NCBI RefSeq assembly: GCF_002285285.1
Contig: NZ_NSJF01000009.1
Span: 1-64,000, forward strand
Source of the DNA: Vandammella animalimorsus
Lineage (GTDB): Bacteria; Pseudomonadota; Gammaproteobacteria; Burkholderiales; Burkholderiaceae_C
Direction: 5' to 3'
DNA: 64,000 nt
Part shown: positions 35,919 to 44,733 of the stretch, in pieces
Numbering within the stretch: the stretch's first letter is position 1
Layout: each line of letters begins with the position of its first letter
Program-made: the position numbers and the translations under genes
The notes under the pieces: generated by a model
What the model saw: the letters and a program-made list of their open reading frames with translations, nothing else
Databases searched by the model: none
What the model was told of the DNA's origin: nothing

Positions 35919-36511
35919 TGACGTCGAATGCTTGCCGCCCACAGCCATTGGCCTTGCCTGTTCTGCCGCTCGGGCTGGATGGCTGGTGTCTGCGCGGGTG
36001 GCAAGCCTGCGATGCAGCCAGCCTGCATCGGCACATCAACCAACCCGATGTCAGCCGTTGGCTGGGCGACTGGATGCCCGACGAATACACCATGGAAATG
36101 GCCCAGGATTGGGTCAGTGGTGGCGCGCTGGCCATGCCGGGCCGTAGTTGGGCCGTCGCCCACGGTGCGCAGGCCGTGGGATCGGCGGGCGTCCACCCCC
36201 ATGGCGATGCGTGCAACGCCATGATCGGTTACTGGCTGGGCCGCCCCTTCTGGGGCCAGGGTGTGGGCACGCACATCGTGCGCTGTCTGACGACAGAGGC
36301 ATTTCAAGACCCTTGCGTCATGCGTGTGGTGGCCCCCATTCGCCCGGAAAACATCGCCTCACAGCGGGTGTGCGAAAAAAACGGCTTTGTGCGCGAGGGG
36401 CTGCTGCGCATGAGTGCGCTCAAGAAAGGACGTGCCGTCGATACCGTGTTATGGGCCGCCTACCGGGACACCTGGGCGGGAGGGCTCAAGCCGCCCCCCA
36501 ACCAAATTTGA
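35918..36511 (+). CDS. GNAT-family N-acetyltransferase (RimJ/RimL type)
   Basis: A 197-residue GNAT protein. The acetyl-CoA-binding motif is GYWLGRPFWGQGVGTHIV (about 104-121, Q/RxxGxG/A type), followed by RVVAPIRPENIASQRVCEKNGFVREG, the diagnostic C-terminal beta-strand/helix of the RimJ/RimL branch. It probably acetylates a small molecule or protein N-terminus; the acceptor is unknown. The start ATG shares two nucleotides with the ivd stop region (TGATG). Confidence 0.85.
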   Translation: MTSNACRPQPLALPVLPLGLDGWCLRGWQACDAASLHRHINQPDVSRWLGDWMPDEYTMEMAQDWVSGGALAMPGRSWAVAHGAQAVGSAGVHPHGDACNAMIGYWLGRPFWGQGVGTHIVRCLTTEAFQDPCVMRVVAPIRPENIASQRVCEKNGFVREGLLRMSALKKGRAVDTVLWAAYRDTWAGGLKPPPNQI

Positions 36512-36521
36512 AAGCCAGGGC

Positions 36522-36566
36522 ATGACTTCTTCCCTCCAACACCTCATCGACGCCAACCACGCCTGA
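36522..36566 (+). pseudogene. Orphan 5' fragment of the carbonic anhydrase gene
   Basis: An ATG-initiated 14-codon frame (MTSSLQHLIDANHA, then TGA) matches residues 6-16 of the intact carbonic anhydrase at 37570. 33 consecutive bases (from CCTCCAACACC to CACGCCTG) are identical to the 5' end of that gene, 1 kb away. It is non-coding in practice, a footprint of insertion or partial duplication. Confidence 0.8.
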
Positions 36567-36625
36567 GTGTCGGCCCATGCCCCATGCCAGCCGCAAAGGT
36601 CGGGCCGGCCGGGGGGCGCTCTCGT

Positions 36626-37171
36626 TTAGCGTGAGCGCCCGGTGTGGCCAGTGGCGCGCCGCACGGCGGGGGTGTCGGTCTGTTCCGCACGCTCGGCGGC
36701 ATAGCCCCAATCGGCCGCGTACTTGCGCTTCATGCGCGCGTAGTCGCGCAGGTATTGCGAACCCAGGCGGGTTTTTTGCGCGTCGGTCAGGATCTTGCCG
36801 CTGACCTGGAAAAAACCGCGCTCCTCTTCTTTGAGGTGGTGCCGCACCTCGTGCGCAAGCGCCTTGGCCTTTTCGCCCCAGGCCTGGCCTTCGGGCGCCA
36901 ACGCGCCCAGCTCGGCCACCAGTTCGTCCAGTTCGTGATGCTCGGCCAGGGCGTGGCGCGCGCTGTCCAGGCCCATGTCGTCCATCATCATGGGCGAATA
37001 CAGAAAACGCTCTTCGGCGGCCGCGTGGGCGGCCAATTCCAGCTTGAGCATCAGAAAAGCATCGCGCCGACCCTGCGGGTTGGTGGCGCGGGTGCGCGTC
37101 AGGCGGGTACACCATTCGCGCTGGATGTCGTGGCTTTCGCGCAGAGCTTCGTAAATCGTGGGGGCGGACAT
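36626..37171 (-). CDS. Hemerythrin HHE-domain protein
   Basis: A 181-residue helical protein with the HHE cation-binding pattern: LRESHDIQ (helix 1), HAAAEERFLY (helix 2), LAEHHELDELV (helix 3) and VRHHLKEEERGFF (helix 4), giving five His and Glu ligands for a di-iron site. Such proteins bind oxygen or sense oxygen or nitrosative stress. The start could be MSAPTIYE (37171) or an ATG five codons upstream (37186). It lies between the truncated and the intact copies of the carbonic anhydrase 5' end, so it may have arrived with the insertion. Confidence 0.8.
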   Translation of the reverse strand: MSAPTIYEALRESHDIQREWCTRLTRTRATNPQGRRDAFLMLKLELAAHAAAEERFLYSPMMMDDMGLDSARHALAEHHELDELVAELGALAPEGQAWGEKAKALAHEVRHHLKEEERGFFQVSGKILTDAQKTRLGSQYLRDYARMKRKYAADWGYAAERAEQTDTPAVRRATGHTGRSR

Positions 37172-37284
37172 AAAGGGTGCTTTCATCAAGGGAAGAGGGC
37201 GCATGGCCTGGCCTGATGCGGCGGCGCATGCGCGAGCATGGTAGCGCGGCGCATGTTTTCGCGTTGGCATTGGCCCTGCACTTA

Positions 37285-37445
37285 GAGCCTGTTCAAAATC
37301 TTTGCACGGCGGTCACGAGAGCGGATTTGGGCGCTCTGCTTCGTTGCAAAGCCTCGCCATAGCCCCAGCTATGGCTGCGTTTTGCGCCTTGCAGCCCACC
37401 CCAAACCGCTTCTTGCCCACTCGCGCCGAGATTTTGAACAGGCTC
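37285..37445 (+). mobile_element. MITE-like hairpin element, copy B
   Basis: A 161-bp element with ends GAGCCTGTTCAAAATC and GATTTTGAACAGGCTC and a central CCATAGCCCCAGCTATGG hairpin core. It is nearly identical to copy C. It is flanked by TTA on both sides (37282-37284 and 37446-37448), a 3-bp duplication. Unlike the other full-length copies it is not at a stop codon but in the region upstream of the carbonic anhydrase gene, where no other gene is seen. Confidence 0.88.
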
Positions 37446-37569
37446 TTAGCCACCTCTGCAGGCCAGACAGCCATCGCAGGCGTGGCGGCGCGCCCAGTTC
37501 ATGCTAACTTGCGAGGCTTTGAAACCTGCCCACGCCAGGGCCCGGAACAGGCCCTGATCGCATACCCCC

Positions 37570-38277
37570 ATGACCAAACCCAACAGCCTCCAACACCTCA
37601 TCGACGCCAACCACGCCTGGGCCGAGCAGGTGGCGCGCGACAGGCCCGGCTTCTTCGAGAACCTGGCGCACCAGCAAACGCCCAAGTACCTGTGGATCGG
37701 CTGCTCCGACAGCCGCGTGCCGGCCAACCAGGTCGTGGCGCTGGCGCCGGGCGAAGTCTTCGTGCACCGCAACGTGGCCAACGTCGTCGTGCACTCCGAC
37801 CTGAACGCGCTCTCGGTCATCCAGTACGCGGTCGATTACCTCAAGGTCGAGCACATCATGGTCGTGGGCCACTACGGCTGCGGCGGCGTGCTGGCCGCGC
37901 TGCACGGCACGCGCGTGGGCCTGGCCGACAACTGGTTGCGCCACGTGCACGACGTGAAAATGCGCCACCGCGGCCGCCTCATGCACCTGTGCCGCCACGA
38001 GCAGGAAGATGCGCTGTGCGAGATGAACGTCATCGAACAGGTCGGCCACATCGCCACCAGCACCGTGCTGCAGGACGCCTGGGCGCGCGGCCAGCAGGTG
38101 GCCGTGCACGGCTGGTGCTACGGCCTCAAGGACGGCAAGGTCAAGGACCTGGGCGTGACCATGACCGGCCGCGAACAGGTGCTGGAGGTCTACCGCGCCG
38201 CCATCAAGCGCTACCCGCGCCGCTCCGACCCGCTGCCCAGCGAGCTGGTGATTGACGATTTGCAGGACGGCGACTGA
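37570..38277 (+). CDS. can: Beta-class carbonic anhydrase
   Basis: A 235-residue zinc enzyme interconverting CO2 and bicarbonate in the cytoplasm. Zinc ligands are Cys45 (in GCSDSRVP, with Asp47), His101 and Cys104 (GHYGCGG). Length and motifs match E. coli Can. The first codons are duplicated about 1 kb upstream (36522). Carbonic anhydrase near leucine catabolism can supply bicarbonate for biotin carboxylases, but its upstream link with ivd is broken here by the hemerythrin gene and a MITE. Confidence 0.95.
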   Translation: MTKPNSLQHLIDANHAWAEQVARDRPGFFENLAHQQTPKYLWIGCSDSRVPANQVVALAPGEVFVHRNVANVVVHSDLNALSVIQYAVDYLKVEHIMVVGHYGCGGVLAALHGTRVGLADNWLRHVHDVKMRHRGRLMHLCRHEQEDALCEMNVIEQVGHIATSTVLQDAWARGQQVAVHGWCYGLKDGKVKDLGVTMTGREQVLEVYRAAIKRYPRRSDPLPSELVIDDLQDGD

Positions 38278-38448
38278 CCTGCGCCTGCATGAACGCCTTG
38301 GCAAGGCCCCAGGCGCGGCACAATGCGCCTTGCATGGCCTGTTCGCCCTTGGCGCCGGCCGTGGCGTTTTTTTGCTTTTCCTAAGGCCAGCCGCCTGCGC
38401 CGCCCCTTTGGGTCTTGCGCAGGATGGAGGGGCCCATTCAGGCCAGCT

Positions 38449-40422
38449 ATGAGCAAACAGCAATCCAACCCGCGCAGCGGGCGCAAGCAGGCGGCCTTGG
38501 CCGCGCAGGAGGTGGTGGCGCAGCCGCAGGCTGCCGCCGTGCAGGGGGGCGGGGCGCTGCCCCAGTCGCTGGAATCTTCGCTGGCGCGCGACATTGCCAA
38601 GGCGATGATGGATGGCTTTAACCGCCATTACCGCCTGTTTCGGCAAGAGACGGCGCGCGCCAAGCACCGCTTTGAGACGGCCGACTGGCATGGCCAACAG
38701 CGCGGCCAGCGCGAGCGCATCGAGTTCTACGACGTGCGCGTGCGCGAGTGCGTGCAGCGGCTGGAAAAAGAGTTTCGCGCCGGCTCGCAGCCCATGGAGG
38801 TCTGGTACGAGGCCAAGCTGCTCTACATCGGCCTGCTGGTGGGCCATTTCCAGCCGGAGCTGGCCGAGACCTTCTTCAACTCGGTGACGACCAAGATCCT
38901 GCACCGCACGTATTTCCAGAACAGTTTTCTGTTTGTGCGCCCGGCCATCAGCACCGAGTACATCCAGATCGACGAGCCCTCGGAATCGACCACCTTCCGC
39001 TGCTATTACCCGCGGCGCGATGCGCTGGAGGAGGTGGTGGCGCAGATGCTGGAGGACTGCCGCCTGCAGCGCGCCTTCACCGACCGCGTGCGCGATGTGC
39101 GGCGCGTGGCGCAGGCGCTGTCGGCCATGCTGGGCGATGCCAAGATCCGCACCAATTTCCAGATTCAGGTGCTCTCCAGCCTGTTCTACCGCAACAAGGG
39201 CGCTTACCTGGTGGGCAAGCTCATCAACGGCTTTGACGAGATGCCCATTTGCCTGCCCATCCTGCACGATGAGCACGGCGGCCTGTACGTGGACGCGCTG
39301 CTGCACACCGAGCGCGACATGCACACGCTGTTCTCGTTCTCGCGCGCCTATTTCATGGTGGACATGGAAATCCCCTCGGCCTACGTGCAGTTTCTGCGCA
39401 GCATCATGCCGCGCAAGCCGCGCAACGAGATCTACAACTCGCTGGGCCTGGCCAAGCAGGGCAAGAACCTGTTCTACCGCGACTTTCTCAGCCACCTGCG
39501 CAGCTCCACCGACAAGTTCCGCATCGCGCCGGGCATCAAGGGCATGGTGATGCTGGTGTTCGACCTGCCGAGCTTTCCCTACGTGTTCAAGCTCATCAAG
39601 GACTATTACCCGCCGCAGAAGGAAACCACGCGCGAGCAGATCAAGGGCAAGTACCGCCTGGTCAAGCAGCACGACCGCGTGGGCCGCATGGCCGACACCA
39701 TGGAATACAGCGAGGTGGCCTTCCCGCGCGCACGCTTCGAGGACGAGCTGATCGAGGAAATCCAGAAGTTCGCCCCCAGCCAGCTGGAGATCTCCGATCG
39801 CGACGGCGACGGCAACATCGAGGTCATCCTCAAGCACCTGTACATCGAGCGGCGCATGATCCCGCTGAACATCTACCTGCAGGAAACCTTCGACGCTGGC
39901 GAGGGCGACGCGCGCGCCCAGCGCCAGATGGAGCACGCCGTGATCGAATACGGCAACGCCATCAAGGACCTGGTGGCGGCCAATATCTTCCCCGGCGACA
40001 TGCTGTGGAAGAACTTCGGCGTCACCCGCCACGGCAAGGTGGTGTTCTACGACTACGACGAGATCGAATACATCACCGACTGCAACTTCCGCAAAGTGCC
40101 CGCGCCGCGCAACGAGGAGGAGGAAATGAGCGGCGAGATCTGGTACAGCGTGGCCAAGAACGACGTGTTTCCCGAAACCTTCGGCCCCTTTCTGCTGGGC
40201 AACCCGCGCGTGCGCGACATCTTCATGCAGCACCACGGCGATTTGCTGGAGCCGCAGTTCTGGCAGCAGCACAAGGAGCGCATCCAGCAAGGCCATGTGT
40301 ACGATGTGTTCCCCTACGACGGCAGCAGCCGCTTTGCGGACGAGGGCGGCGCAGCGCCTGCCGATGCCGCCGCACTGGCTCCGCCCGGTGGCACGGCCCA
40401 GAGCGGCAATGTGCCCGCCTGA
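38449..40422 (+). CDS. aceK: Isocitrate dehydrogenase kinase/phosphatase
   Basis: A 657-residue bifunctional enzyme that phosphorylates and dephosphorylates isocitrate dehydrogenase, controlling flow between the TCA cycle and the glyoxylate shunt. ATP-binding and catalytic region: [13 protein letters not shown] (about 361-373, ATP loop), [23 protein letters not shown], and the Asp-containing [18 protein letters not shown]. The N-terminal 50 residues and the C-terminal Ala/Pro tail are low complexity. ATG 38449 is chosen; in-frame upstream sequence has no family similarity. No aceA or aceB is nearby. Confidence 0.95.
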   Translation: MSKQQSNPRSGRKQAALAAQEVVAQPQAAAVQGGGALPQSLESSLARDIAKAMMDGFNRHYRLFRQETARAKHRFETADWHGQQRGQRERIEFYDVRVRECVQRLEKEFRAGSQPMEVWYEAKLLYIGLLVGHFQPELAETFFNSVTTKILHRTYFQNSFLFVRPAISTEYIQIDEPSESTTFRCYYPRRDALEEVVAQMLEDCRLQRAFTDRVRDVRRVAQALSAMLGDAKIRTNFQIQVLSSLFYRNKGAYLVGKLINGFDEMPICLPILHDEHGGLYVDALLHTERDMHTLFSFSRAYFMVDMEIPSAYVQFLRSIMPRKPRNEIYNSLGLAKQGKNLFYRDFLSHLRSSTDKFRIAPGIKGMVMLVFDLPSFPYVFKLIKDYYPPQKETTREQIKGKYRLVKQHDRVGRMADTMEYSEVAFPRARFEDELIEEIQKFAPSQLEISDRDGDGNIEVILKHLYIERRMIPLNIYLQETFDAGEGDARAQRQMEHAVIEYGNAIKDLVAANIFPGDMLWKNFGVTRHGKVVFYDYDEIEYITDCNFRKVPAPRNEEEEMSGEIWYSVAKNDVFPETFGPFLLGNPRVRDIFMQHHGDLLEPQFWQQHKERIQQGHVYDVFPYDGSSRFADEGGAAPADAAALAPPGGTAQSGNVPA

Positions 40423-40523
40423 GCGTCAGCGCGCGCCGCGCCGTCTGGCGTTGGCAGATGCGCTTTGAGTCTTATGAATAGCCCTCTTGCTTGCCGCGCC
40501 TGCCCGCTAGCCGCCTTGCAACC

Positions 40524-41264
40524 ATGACATTGCCCACTGCGCAACCCCAGACCATCTGGCGCATCAACGCCTACCTCATCCTCATCACCTGTGCGCTGGC
40601 TTCGGTGCTGCTGCTCGTGGGCCTGGCCCTGCTGGCTTGGGAATGGCGGCGTGCGCGCCCGGTGCCGGTGGTTAACCTGGTGGCCACGGACGTGAGCGGC
40701 CATGTACAGCGCGAGCGCCTGTCCTACCGCCTGCGCCATACTCAGGGCCAGGTGGTGGTGCTGGACGTGGTGGCCGACCAGCAGATCGAGCAGGCGCTGG
40801 GCTCCAAAACAGCCTCGGGCGTCATGCGCAACCAGTTGTTCGTGAACGTGGCCGATGGCAGCAGCGCGCGCCTGTTGCCCGATGATCGCGGCTTGGTCGT
40901 GCAAGTCTGGGCCGTACGTGGTGACGGCGCGGTGAGCAGAACCTATGGGCCTGAAACCGATGAGCGGCCGCCGCCTGCCGTGCGCGCACGCCTTTATGAA
41001 GTGGTGAGTCAAGATAGCAACGGCGATGGCCGCCTAAGCCCCAGCGACCAGCGCCGCCTGCTGCTGGCGCGCGCCGACGGCAGCGCGCCCGTTACCCTGG
41101 TCGAAGGCATGGCCCGCATGGACGGCGCCGCGCTGGACGCTGCGGACGAACTGCGCCTGACCGCCGTCCTTACCGGCGGCGGCATGCAGCTATACCGTTT
41201 TGATCTTTCACGTTGGGCGGCCTTGCCGCCCGTTTCCCTTCCCTCATTGCCAAAGGAGCACTGA
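40524..41264 (+). CDS. Membrane-anchored protein with EF-hand-like motif
   Basis: A 246-residue protein with one N-terminal membrane segment (about 14-38, YLILITCALASVLLLVGLALLA) and an extracytoplasmic domain. An EF-hand/dockerin-like loop DSNGDGRLSPSD lies near residue 169, with Asp/Asn/Asp/Gly spacing for Ca binding. No enzymatic motif is visible and I do not recognise the family. The gene ends 4 bp before the ATG of the thiolase gene and so is probably its co-transcribed upstream partner. Start chosen at ATG 40524. Confidence 0.7.
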   Translation: MTLPTAQPQTIWRINAYLILITCALASVLLLVGLALLAWEWRRARPVPVVNLVATDVSGHVQRERLSYRLRHTQGQVVVLDVVADQQIEQALGSKTASGVMRNQLFVNVADGSSARLLPDDRGLVVQVWAVRGDGAVSRTYGPETDERPPPAVRARLYEVVSQDSNGDGRLSPSDQRRLLLARADGSAPVTLVEGMARMDGAALDAADELRLTAVLTGGGMQLYRFDLSRWAALPPVSLPSLPKEH

Positions 41265-41268
41265 ACCC

Positions 41269-42450
41269 ATGTCCGAATCCATCGTCATCGTCTCCGCCGC
41301 CCGCACCCCCATGGGCAGTTTTCAGGGCGACTTCGCCGCGCTGGCCGCGCACGATCTGGGCGGCGCCGCCATCAAGGCCGCTGTGGAGCGCGCCGGCGTC
41401 CAGCCCGAGCAGGTCGATGAAGTCATCTTCGGCAACGTGCTGATGGCAGGCCAGGGCCAGGCCCCGGCGCGCCAGGCCACGCTCAAGGGCGGGCTGCCGC
41501 TGTCCACCGGCGCCGTCACCGTGCACAAGGTCTGCGGCTCGGCCATGAAGACCATCATGATGGCCGCCGACATGCTCAAGGCCGGCTCGGCCGAGGTCAT
41601 CGTCGCCGGCGGCATGGAGAGCATGACCAACGCCCCCTACCTGCTGAAAAAAGGCCGCGGCGGCTACCGCCTGGGCCACGACAAGGTCTATGACCACATG
41701 ATGCTCGACGGCCTGGAAGACGCCTATGAAGAAGGCCGCAGCATGGGCACCTTCGGCGAGGACTGCGCCGCCAAGTACGACTTCACGCGCCAGGCGCAGG
41801 ACGAATTCGCCATGGCCAGCGTCAAGCGCGCCCAGGCTGCCATCGCCAGCGGCGCGTTCAAGGAAGAGATCACCCCCGTCACCGTCAAGGAGCGCAAGGG
41901 CGAGCGCGTGGTCGATACCGACGAAGGCCCCGGCCGCATCAACCCCGAGAAAATCCCCACCCTCAAGCCCGCTTTCAAGAAGGACGGCACCATCACCGCC
42001 GCGGCCAGCTCCAGCATCAACGACGGCGCTGCCGCCGTGGTGCTGATGACCGAAAGCAAAGCCAAGGCCCTGGGCCTGACGCCCCTGGCGCGCATCGTCA
42101 GCTACGCCACGCACGCGCAAGAGCCCGGCTGGTTCACCACTGCGCCCGTGCCTGCCAGCCAGAAAGCGCTGGACAAGGCCGGCTGGAAGGTCGAGGACGT
42201 GGACCTGTGGGAAATCAACGAAGCCTTCGCCGTCGTGCCCATGGCGCTGATGCACGAGCTGAACGTGCCGCACGACAAAGTCAACGTCAACGGCGGCGCC
42301 TGCGCCCTGGGCCACCCCATCGGCGCCAGCGGCGCGCGCATCCTGGTCACGCTGCTGTACGCCCTGAAAAGCCGCGGCCTGAAGAAAGGCCTGGCCACGC
42401 TGTGCATCGGCGGCGGCGAGGGCACGGCGATGACGGTGGAGCTGCTGTAA
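41269..42450 (+). CDS. Acetyl-CoA C-acetyltransferase (thiolase)
   Basis: A 393-residue thiolase. Cys89 in HKVCGSAMKT is the acyl nucleophile, His in ALGHPIGASGAR the base and Cys in LCIGGGEGTAM the second catalytic Cys, as in PhaA/AtoB-type enzymes. AAAGGAG is 9 bp before the ATG. The 3' end is directly abutted by a hairpin element whose left target copy is this stop codon (TAA). A separate dehydrogenase of the same pathway (hbd-like) is 2.3 kb downstream, consistent with acetoacetyl-CoA metabolism. Confidence 0.92.
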   Translation: MSESIVIVSAARTPMGSFQGDFAALAAHDLGGAAIKAAVERAGVQPEQVDEVIFGNVLMAGQGQAPARQATLKGGLPLSTGAVTVHKVCGSAMKTIMMAADMLKAGSAEVIVAGGMESMTNAPYLLKKGRGGYRLGHDKVYDHMMLDGLEDAYEEGRSMGTFGEDCAAKYDFTRQAQDEFAMASVKRAQAAIASGAFKEEITPVTVKERKGERVVDTDEGPGRINPEKIPTLKPAFKKDGTITAAASSSINDGAAAVVLMTESKAKALGLTPLARIVSYATHAQEPGWFTTAPVPASQKALDKAGWKVEDVDLWEINEAFAVVPMALMHELNVPHDKVNVNGGACALGHPIGASGARILVTLLYALKSRGLKKGLATLCIGGGEGTAMTVELL

Positions 42451-42611
42451 GAGCCTGTTCAAAATCTTTGCACGGCGGTCAAGAGAGCGGATTTGGGCGC
42501 TCTGCTGCGTTGCAAAGCCTCGCCATAGCCCCAGCTATGGCTGCGTTTTGCGCCTTGCAGCCCACCCCAAACCGCTTCTTGTCCACTCGCGCCGAGATTT
42601 TGAACAGGCTC
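42451..42611 (+). mobile_element. MITE-like hairpin element, copy C
   Basis: A 161-bp element almost identical to copy B, including the CCATAGCCCCAGCTATGG core. It is flanked by TAA on both sides (42448-42450 and 42612-42614); the left TAA is the thiolase stop codon. The right TAA is also the left flank of element E, so C is inserted next to or within an older copy. Confidence 0.9.
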
Positions 42612-42614
42612 TAA

Positions 42615-42729
42615 GAGCCGGCTCAAAACCCTGGCGCGGCGGGCGCTCAAGCGGATTGGGGCGGTCTGCGCCTGGCATCCCATCCCCAAACGCTGGTTGC
42701 CCACGCACGCCGGGGTCTTGACCAGGCTC
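42615..42729 (+). mobile_element. Shortened, diverged hairpin element, copy E
   Basis: A 115-bp element with GAGCCGGCTCAAAACC at the left end and GGTCTTGACCAGGCTC at the right, homologous to the full-length elements but lacking the central hairpin. TAA at the left and CAA at the right (42730-42732) look like a decayed TAA duplication. It is evidently older than copy C, which sits directly on its left boundary. Confidence 0.7.
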
Positions 42730-42835
42730 CAAGCAGCAAGCGGCCTGCATGCCTGACCGGGGCGTGCTCCAGGCTGCACCACAGCCGCATCGCAGCCACG
42801 GCGCAGCCCGGAAAAAATGCTGGGCCGCTCCTGAA

Positions 42836-42881
42836 AAAATAGCGCCATCGCCTGCCAATAGGGCGATGGCGCTGTTTTTCA
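42836..42881. terminator. Intrinsic terminator upstream of the PPOX flavoprotein gene
   Basis: AGCGCCATCGCC (42841-42852) and GGCGATGGCGCT (42862-42873) form a long stem with an A tract before and TTTTTC after. It ends transcription from the thiolase/MITE side only about 40 bp ahead of the next gene start. Confidence 0.8.
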
Positions 42882-42916
42882 TTCATCCCACCCAAGCAAG
42901 AAAGGCCCGCCCCGCC

Positions 42917-43564
42917 ATGATCGAGTCACTGCAAGCCCTGCGCCAGCTCTACCCGCAAGCCTCGGCGCGCTCGCGCGCCAAGCAGCTGGACCATCTGGAC
43001 GCCACCATGCGCCGCTTCATTGCCCACGCGCCGCTGTGCATCCTTGCCAGCGCGGGCGCGAACGGGCAGGGCCTGCTGGACGCCTCGCCGCGCGGCGGCC
43101 TGCCCGGCTTCGTGCAAGCGCCCGATGCGCGCACCCTGCTCATCCCCGACGCCACGGGCAACAACCGCCTGGACACACTGGAAAACCTGCTGGCCGACCC
43201 GCGCCTGGGCCTGCTGTTCCTGCTGCCCGGTGTGGACGAGGTGCTGCGCGTCAACGGCACGGCGCGTCTGCGTGACGAAGCCGCCTTCACCCAGCGCTTT
43301 GTGGCAGGCGGCATCCGGCCGCCGCGCCTGGTGATCGAAATGGCTGTGCAAGAGGCCTACCTGCACTGCCCCAAGGCCTTGATGCGCGCCCGCCTGTGGC
43401 GGCCCGAGGCGCAGGCGGCGCCAGGCACCTTCCCCAGCATGAATGCCATGCTGCGCGCCCAGCTCGGCGCGCAGGTCGTGCCTGAAACGGAGGAAGAAGC
43501 CCGCCAGCGCTACCGCACCCAGCTGCGCGAGGAAGGCCTGGACCCGCACGTGAACAGGCCCTAG
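42917..43564 (+). CDS. PPOX-type FMN flavoprotein (pyridoxamine-phosphate oxidase family)
   Basis: A 215-residue split-barrel flavoprotein. Typical segments are the N-terminal FIAHAPLCILASAGANGQ, ASPRGGLPGF, DATGNNRLDTLENLL and LLFLLPGVDEVLRVNGTARL. They fit the MSMEG_1061-like FMN-binding subgroup, not PdxH itself. Activity is unknown; members are assigned to oxidoreductases on fold alone. ATG 42917 lies just after the terminator at 42836; an earlier in-frame ATG near 42865 is within it and rejected. Confidence 0.8.
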   Translation: MIESLQALRQLYPQASARSRAKQLDHLDATMRRFIAHAPLCILASAGANGQGLLDASPRGGLPGFVQAPDARTLLIPDATGNNRLDTLENLLADPRLGLLFLLPGVDEVLRVNGTARLRDEAAFTQRFVAGGIRPPRLVIEMAVQEAYLHCPKALMRARLWRPEAQAAPGTFPSMNAMLRAQLGAQVVPETEEEARQRYRTQLREEGLDPHVNRP

Positions 43565-43728
43565 GGAGGTGGCGAGATTGGGTTGGCGAAGCGGTTTTTC
43601 GAGGCAAAAGCCGCAGAGGCCAAGCAAACATGCGCGCAAGGTCGCACGCGCCGCGCACGCATTTTCAACGCAGCAGATGCGGCGTTTGGGCCGAAAACAC
43701 CGCTGCGACACTCAGTCTCAACAGCTCC

Positions 43729-43765
43729 TGGAGCGCGTTCAAAATCTCGGCGCGGTGGGCGACGA
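43729..43765 (+). repeat. Remnant of a hairpin element (left end only)
   Basis: GGAGCGCGTTCAAAATCTCG followed by GCGCGGTGGGCGA resembles the left arm of the intact elements (GAGCCTGTTCAAAATCTCGG...). No right end is recognisable before apt. The rest of 43565-43832 shows no gene. Confidence 0.45.
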
Positions 43766-43832
43766 CCGTGCAGCGCAGGCATTGGCCATTCAGCCTGCGC
43801 AAGCGTTTGCAGGCCAGCGTTGGCCTTGAGGC

Positions 43833-44411
43833 TCAATGCCCGTCGAACTGCACCAACGTCAGCAGCGGCGTGCCGCGCTCGCGCACCTTGGCCGAGCCGC
43901 CCAGCTCGGGCAGATCGACGATGACGGCGCATTCCATGACCTGAGCGCCCAGGCGTTCGAGCAGCTTGATGCCGGCCATCATCGTGCCGCCGGTGGCGAT
44001 CAGGTCGTCGATCAGCAGCACGCGCTGGCCCTGGTGCACGGCGTCGGTGTGCAGCTCGACGGTGGCGCTGCCGTATTCGAGCTCATAGGTCTCCTCCACC
44101 GTGGTGAAGGGCAGCTTGCCTTTCTTGCGGATGGGGATGAAGCCCACGTTCAGTGCATAGGCCACGACCGAGCCGATGATGAAACCGCGCGCGTCCAGCC
44201 CTGCGACCACATCCGGGCGCATGCCGGCGGCGCTGTAGCGCTGCACCAGCACGTCGATGAGCACGCGAAACACCTGCGGGTTTTGCAGCAGCGGCGTGAT
44301 GTCACGAAACTGCACGCCCGGGCTGGGCCAATCGGGCACGGTGCGGATGTGCTGGCGCAAAAAGGCGCGAGGGTCGAGTTCAGGCTGGTGCAAGGCGGCA
44401 GGGCTGGGCAT
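43833..44411 (-). CDS. apt: Adenine phosphoribosyltransferase
   Basis: A 192-residue purine salvage enzyme making AMP from adenine and PRPP. The PRPP-binding motif [17 protein letters not shown] is at about 130-146, the substrate hood [13 protein letters not shown] near 28-40 and [10 protein letters not shown] near 70-79. The ATG at 44411 (MPSPAALHQ) gives the family length; longer in-frame upstream sequence is Cys/Arg-rich and unlike the family. Divergent from the dehydrogenase gene. Confidence 0.96.
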   Translation of the reverse strand: MPSPAALHQPELDPRAFLRQHIRTVPDWPSPGVQFRDITPLLQNPQVFRVLIDVLVQRYSAAGMRPDVVAGLDARGFIIGSVVAYALNVGFIPIRKKGKLPFTTVEETYELEYGSATVELHTDAVHQGQRVLLIDDLIATGGTMMAGIKLLERLGAQVMECAVIVDLPELGGSAKVRERGTPLLTLVQFDGH

Positions 44412-44733
44412 GGTGTGGCGTTGGCGTGTGTGGGGCAGGGCGCGCGTGCGGGACACGAGCGGGCGGCCGCACAAGCAGCGATGGCCAGTGCAGCGGGCTG
44501 CGTAGTGTAAAGTCCCGGCGGGCCGGGCGGCAGCCCGCGCGGGCCCGCCGCAGGCTATGGATGGGCTGTACGAAACCAGCGACAAAGTGTGCGCTGCAAT
44601 TCGAACAGGCCTTTGCTAGGCATTGCACTGCGCCCACAAGTGCCGCGCTTTGGTCGCGCTTTGGCTGCAGCGGCGCATTTTTCCCCTCTTTCTTCAACCA
44701 CTTGCCAGTGGCAAGACATCAGGCAGTACGAAC
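44412..44733. other. Non-coding divergent intergenic region
   Basis: A 322-bp stretch between the divergent apt and 3-hydroxyacyl-CoA dehydrogenase genes. I see no gene or repeat in it; it must hold both promoters, but no hexamer pair stands out. Confidence 0.5.

Noticed and set aside
38323-38448. N-terminal extension of aceK by 42 codons
   Set aside because: The added residues are Arg/Pro-rich and without AceK similarity; [11 protein letters not shown] at 38449 is a better start.
37504-40296. Minus-strand open frame of 930 codons opposite can and aceK
   Set aside because: A shadow of two recognised genes caused by high GC at third positions; composition is typical of antisense frames.
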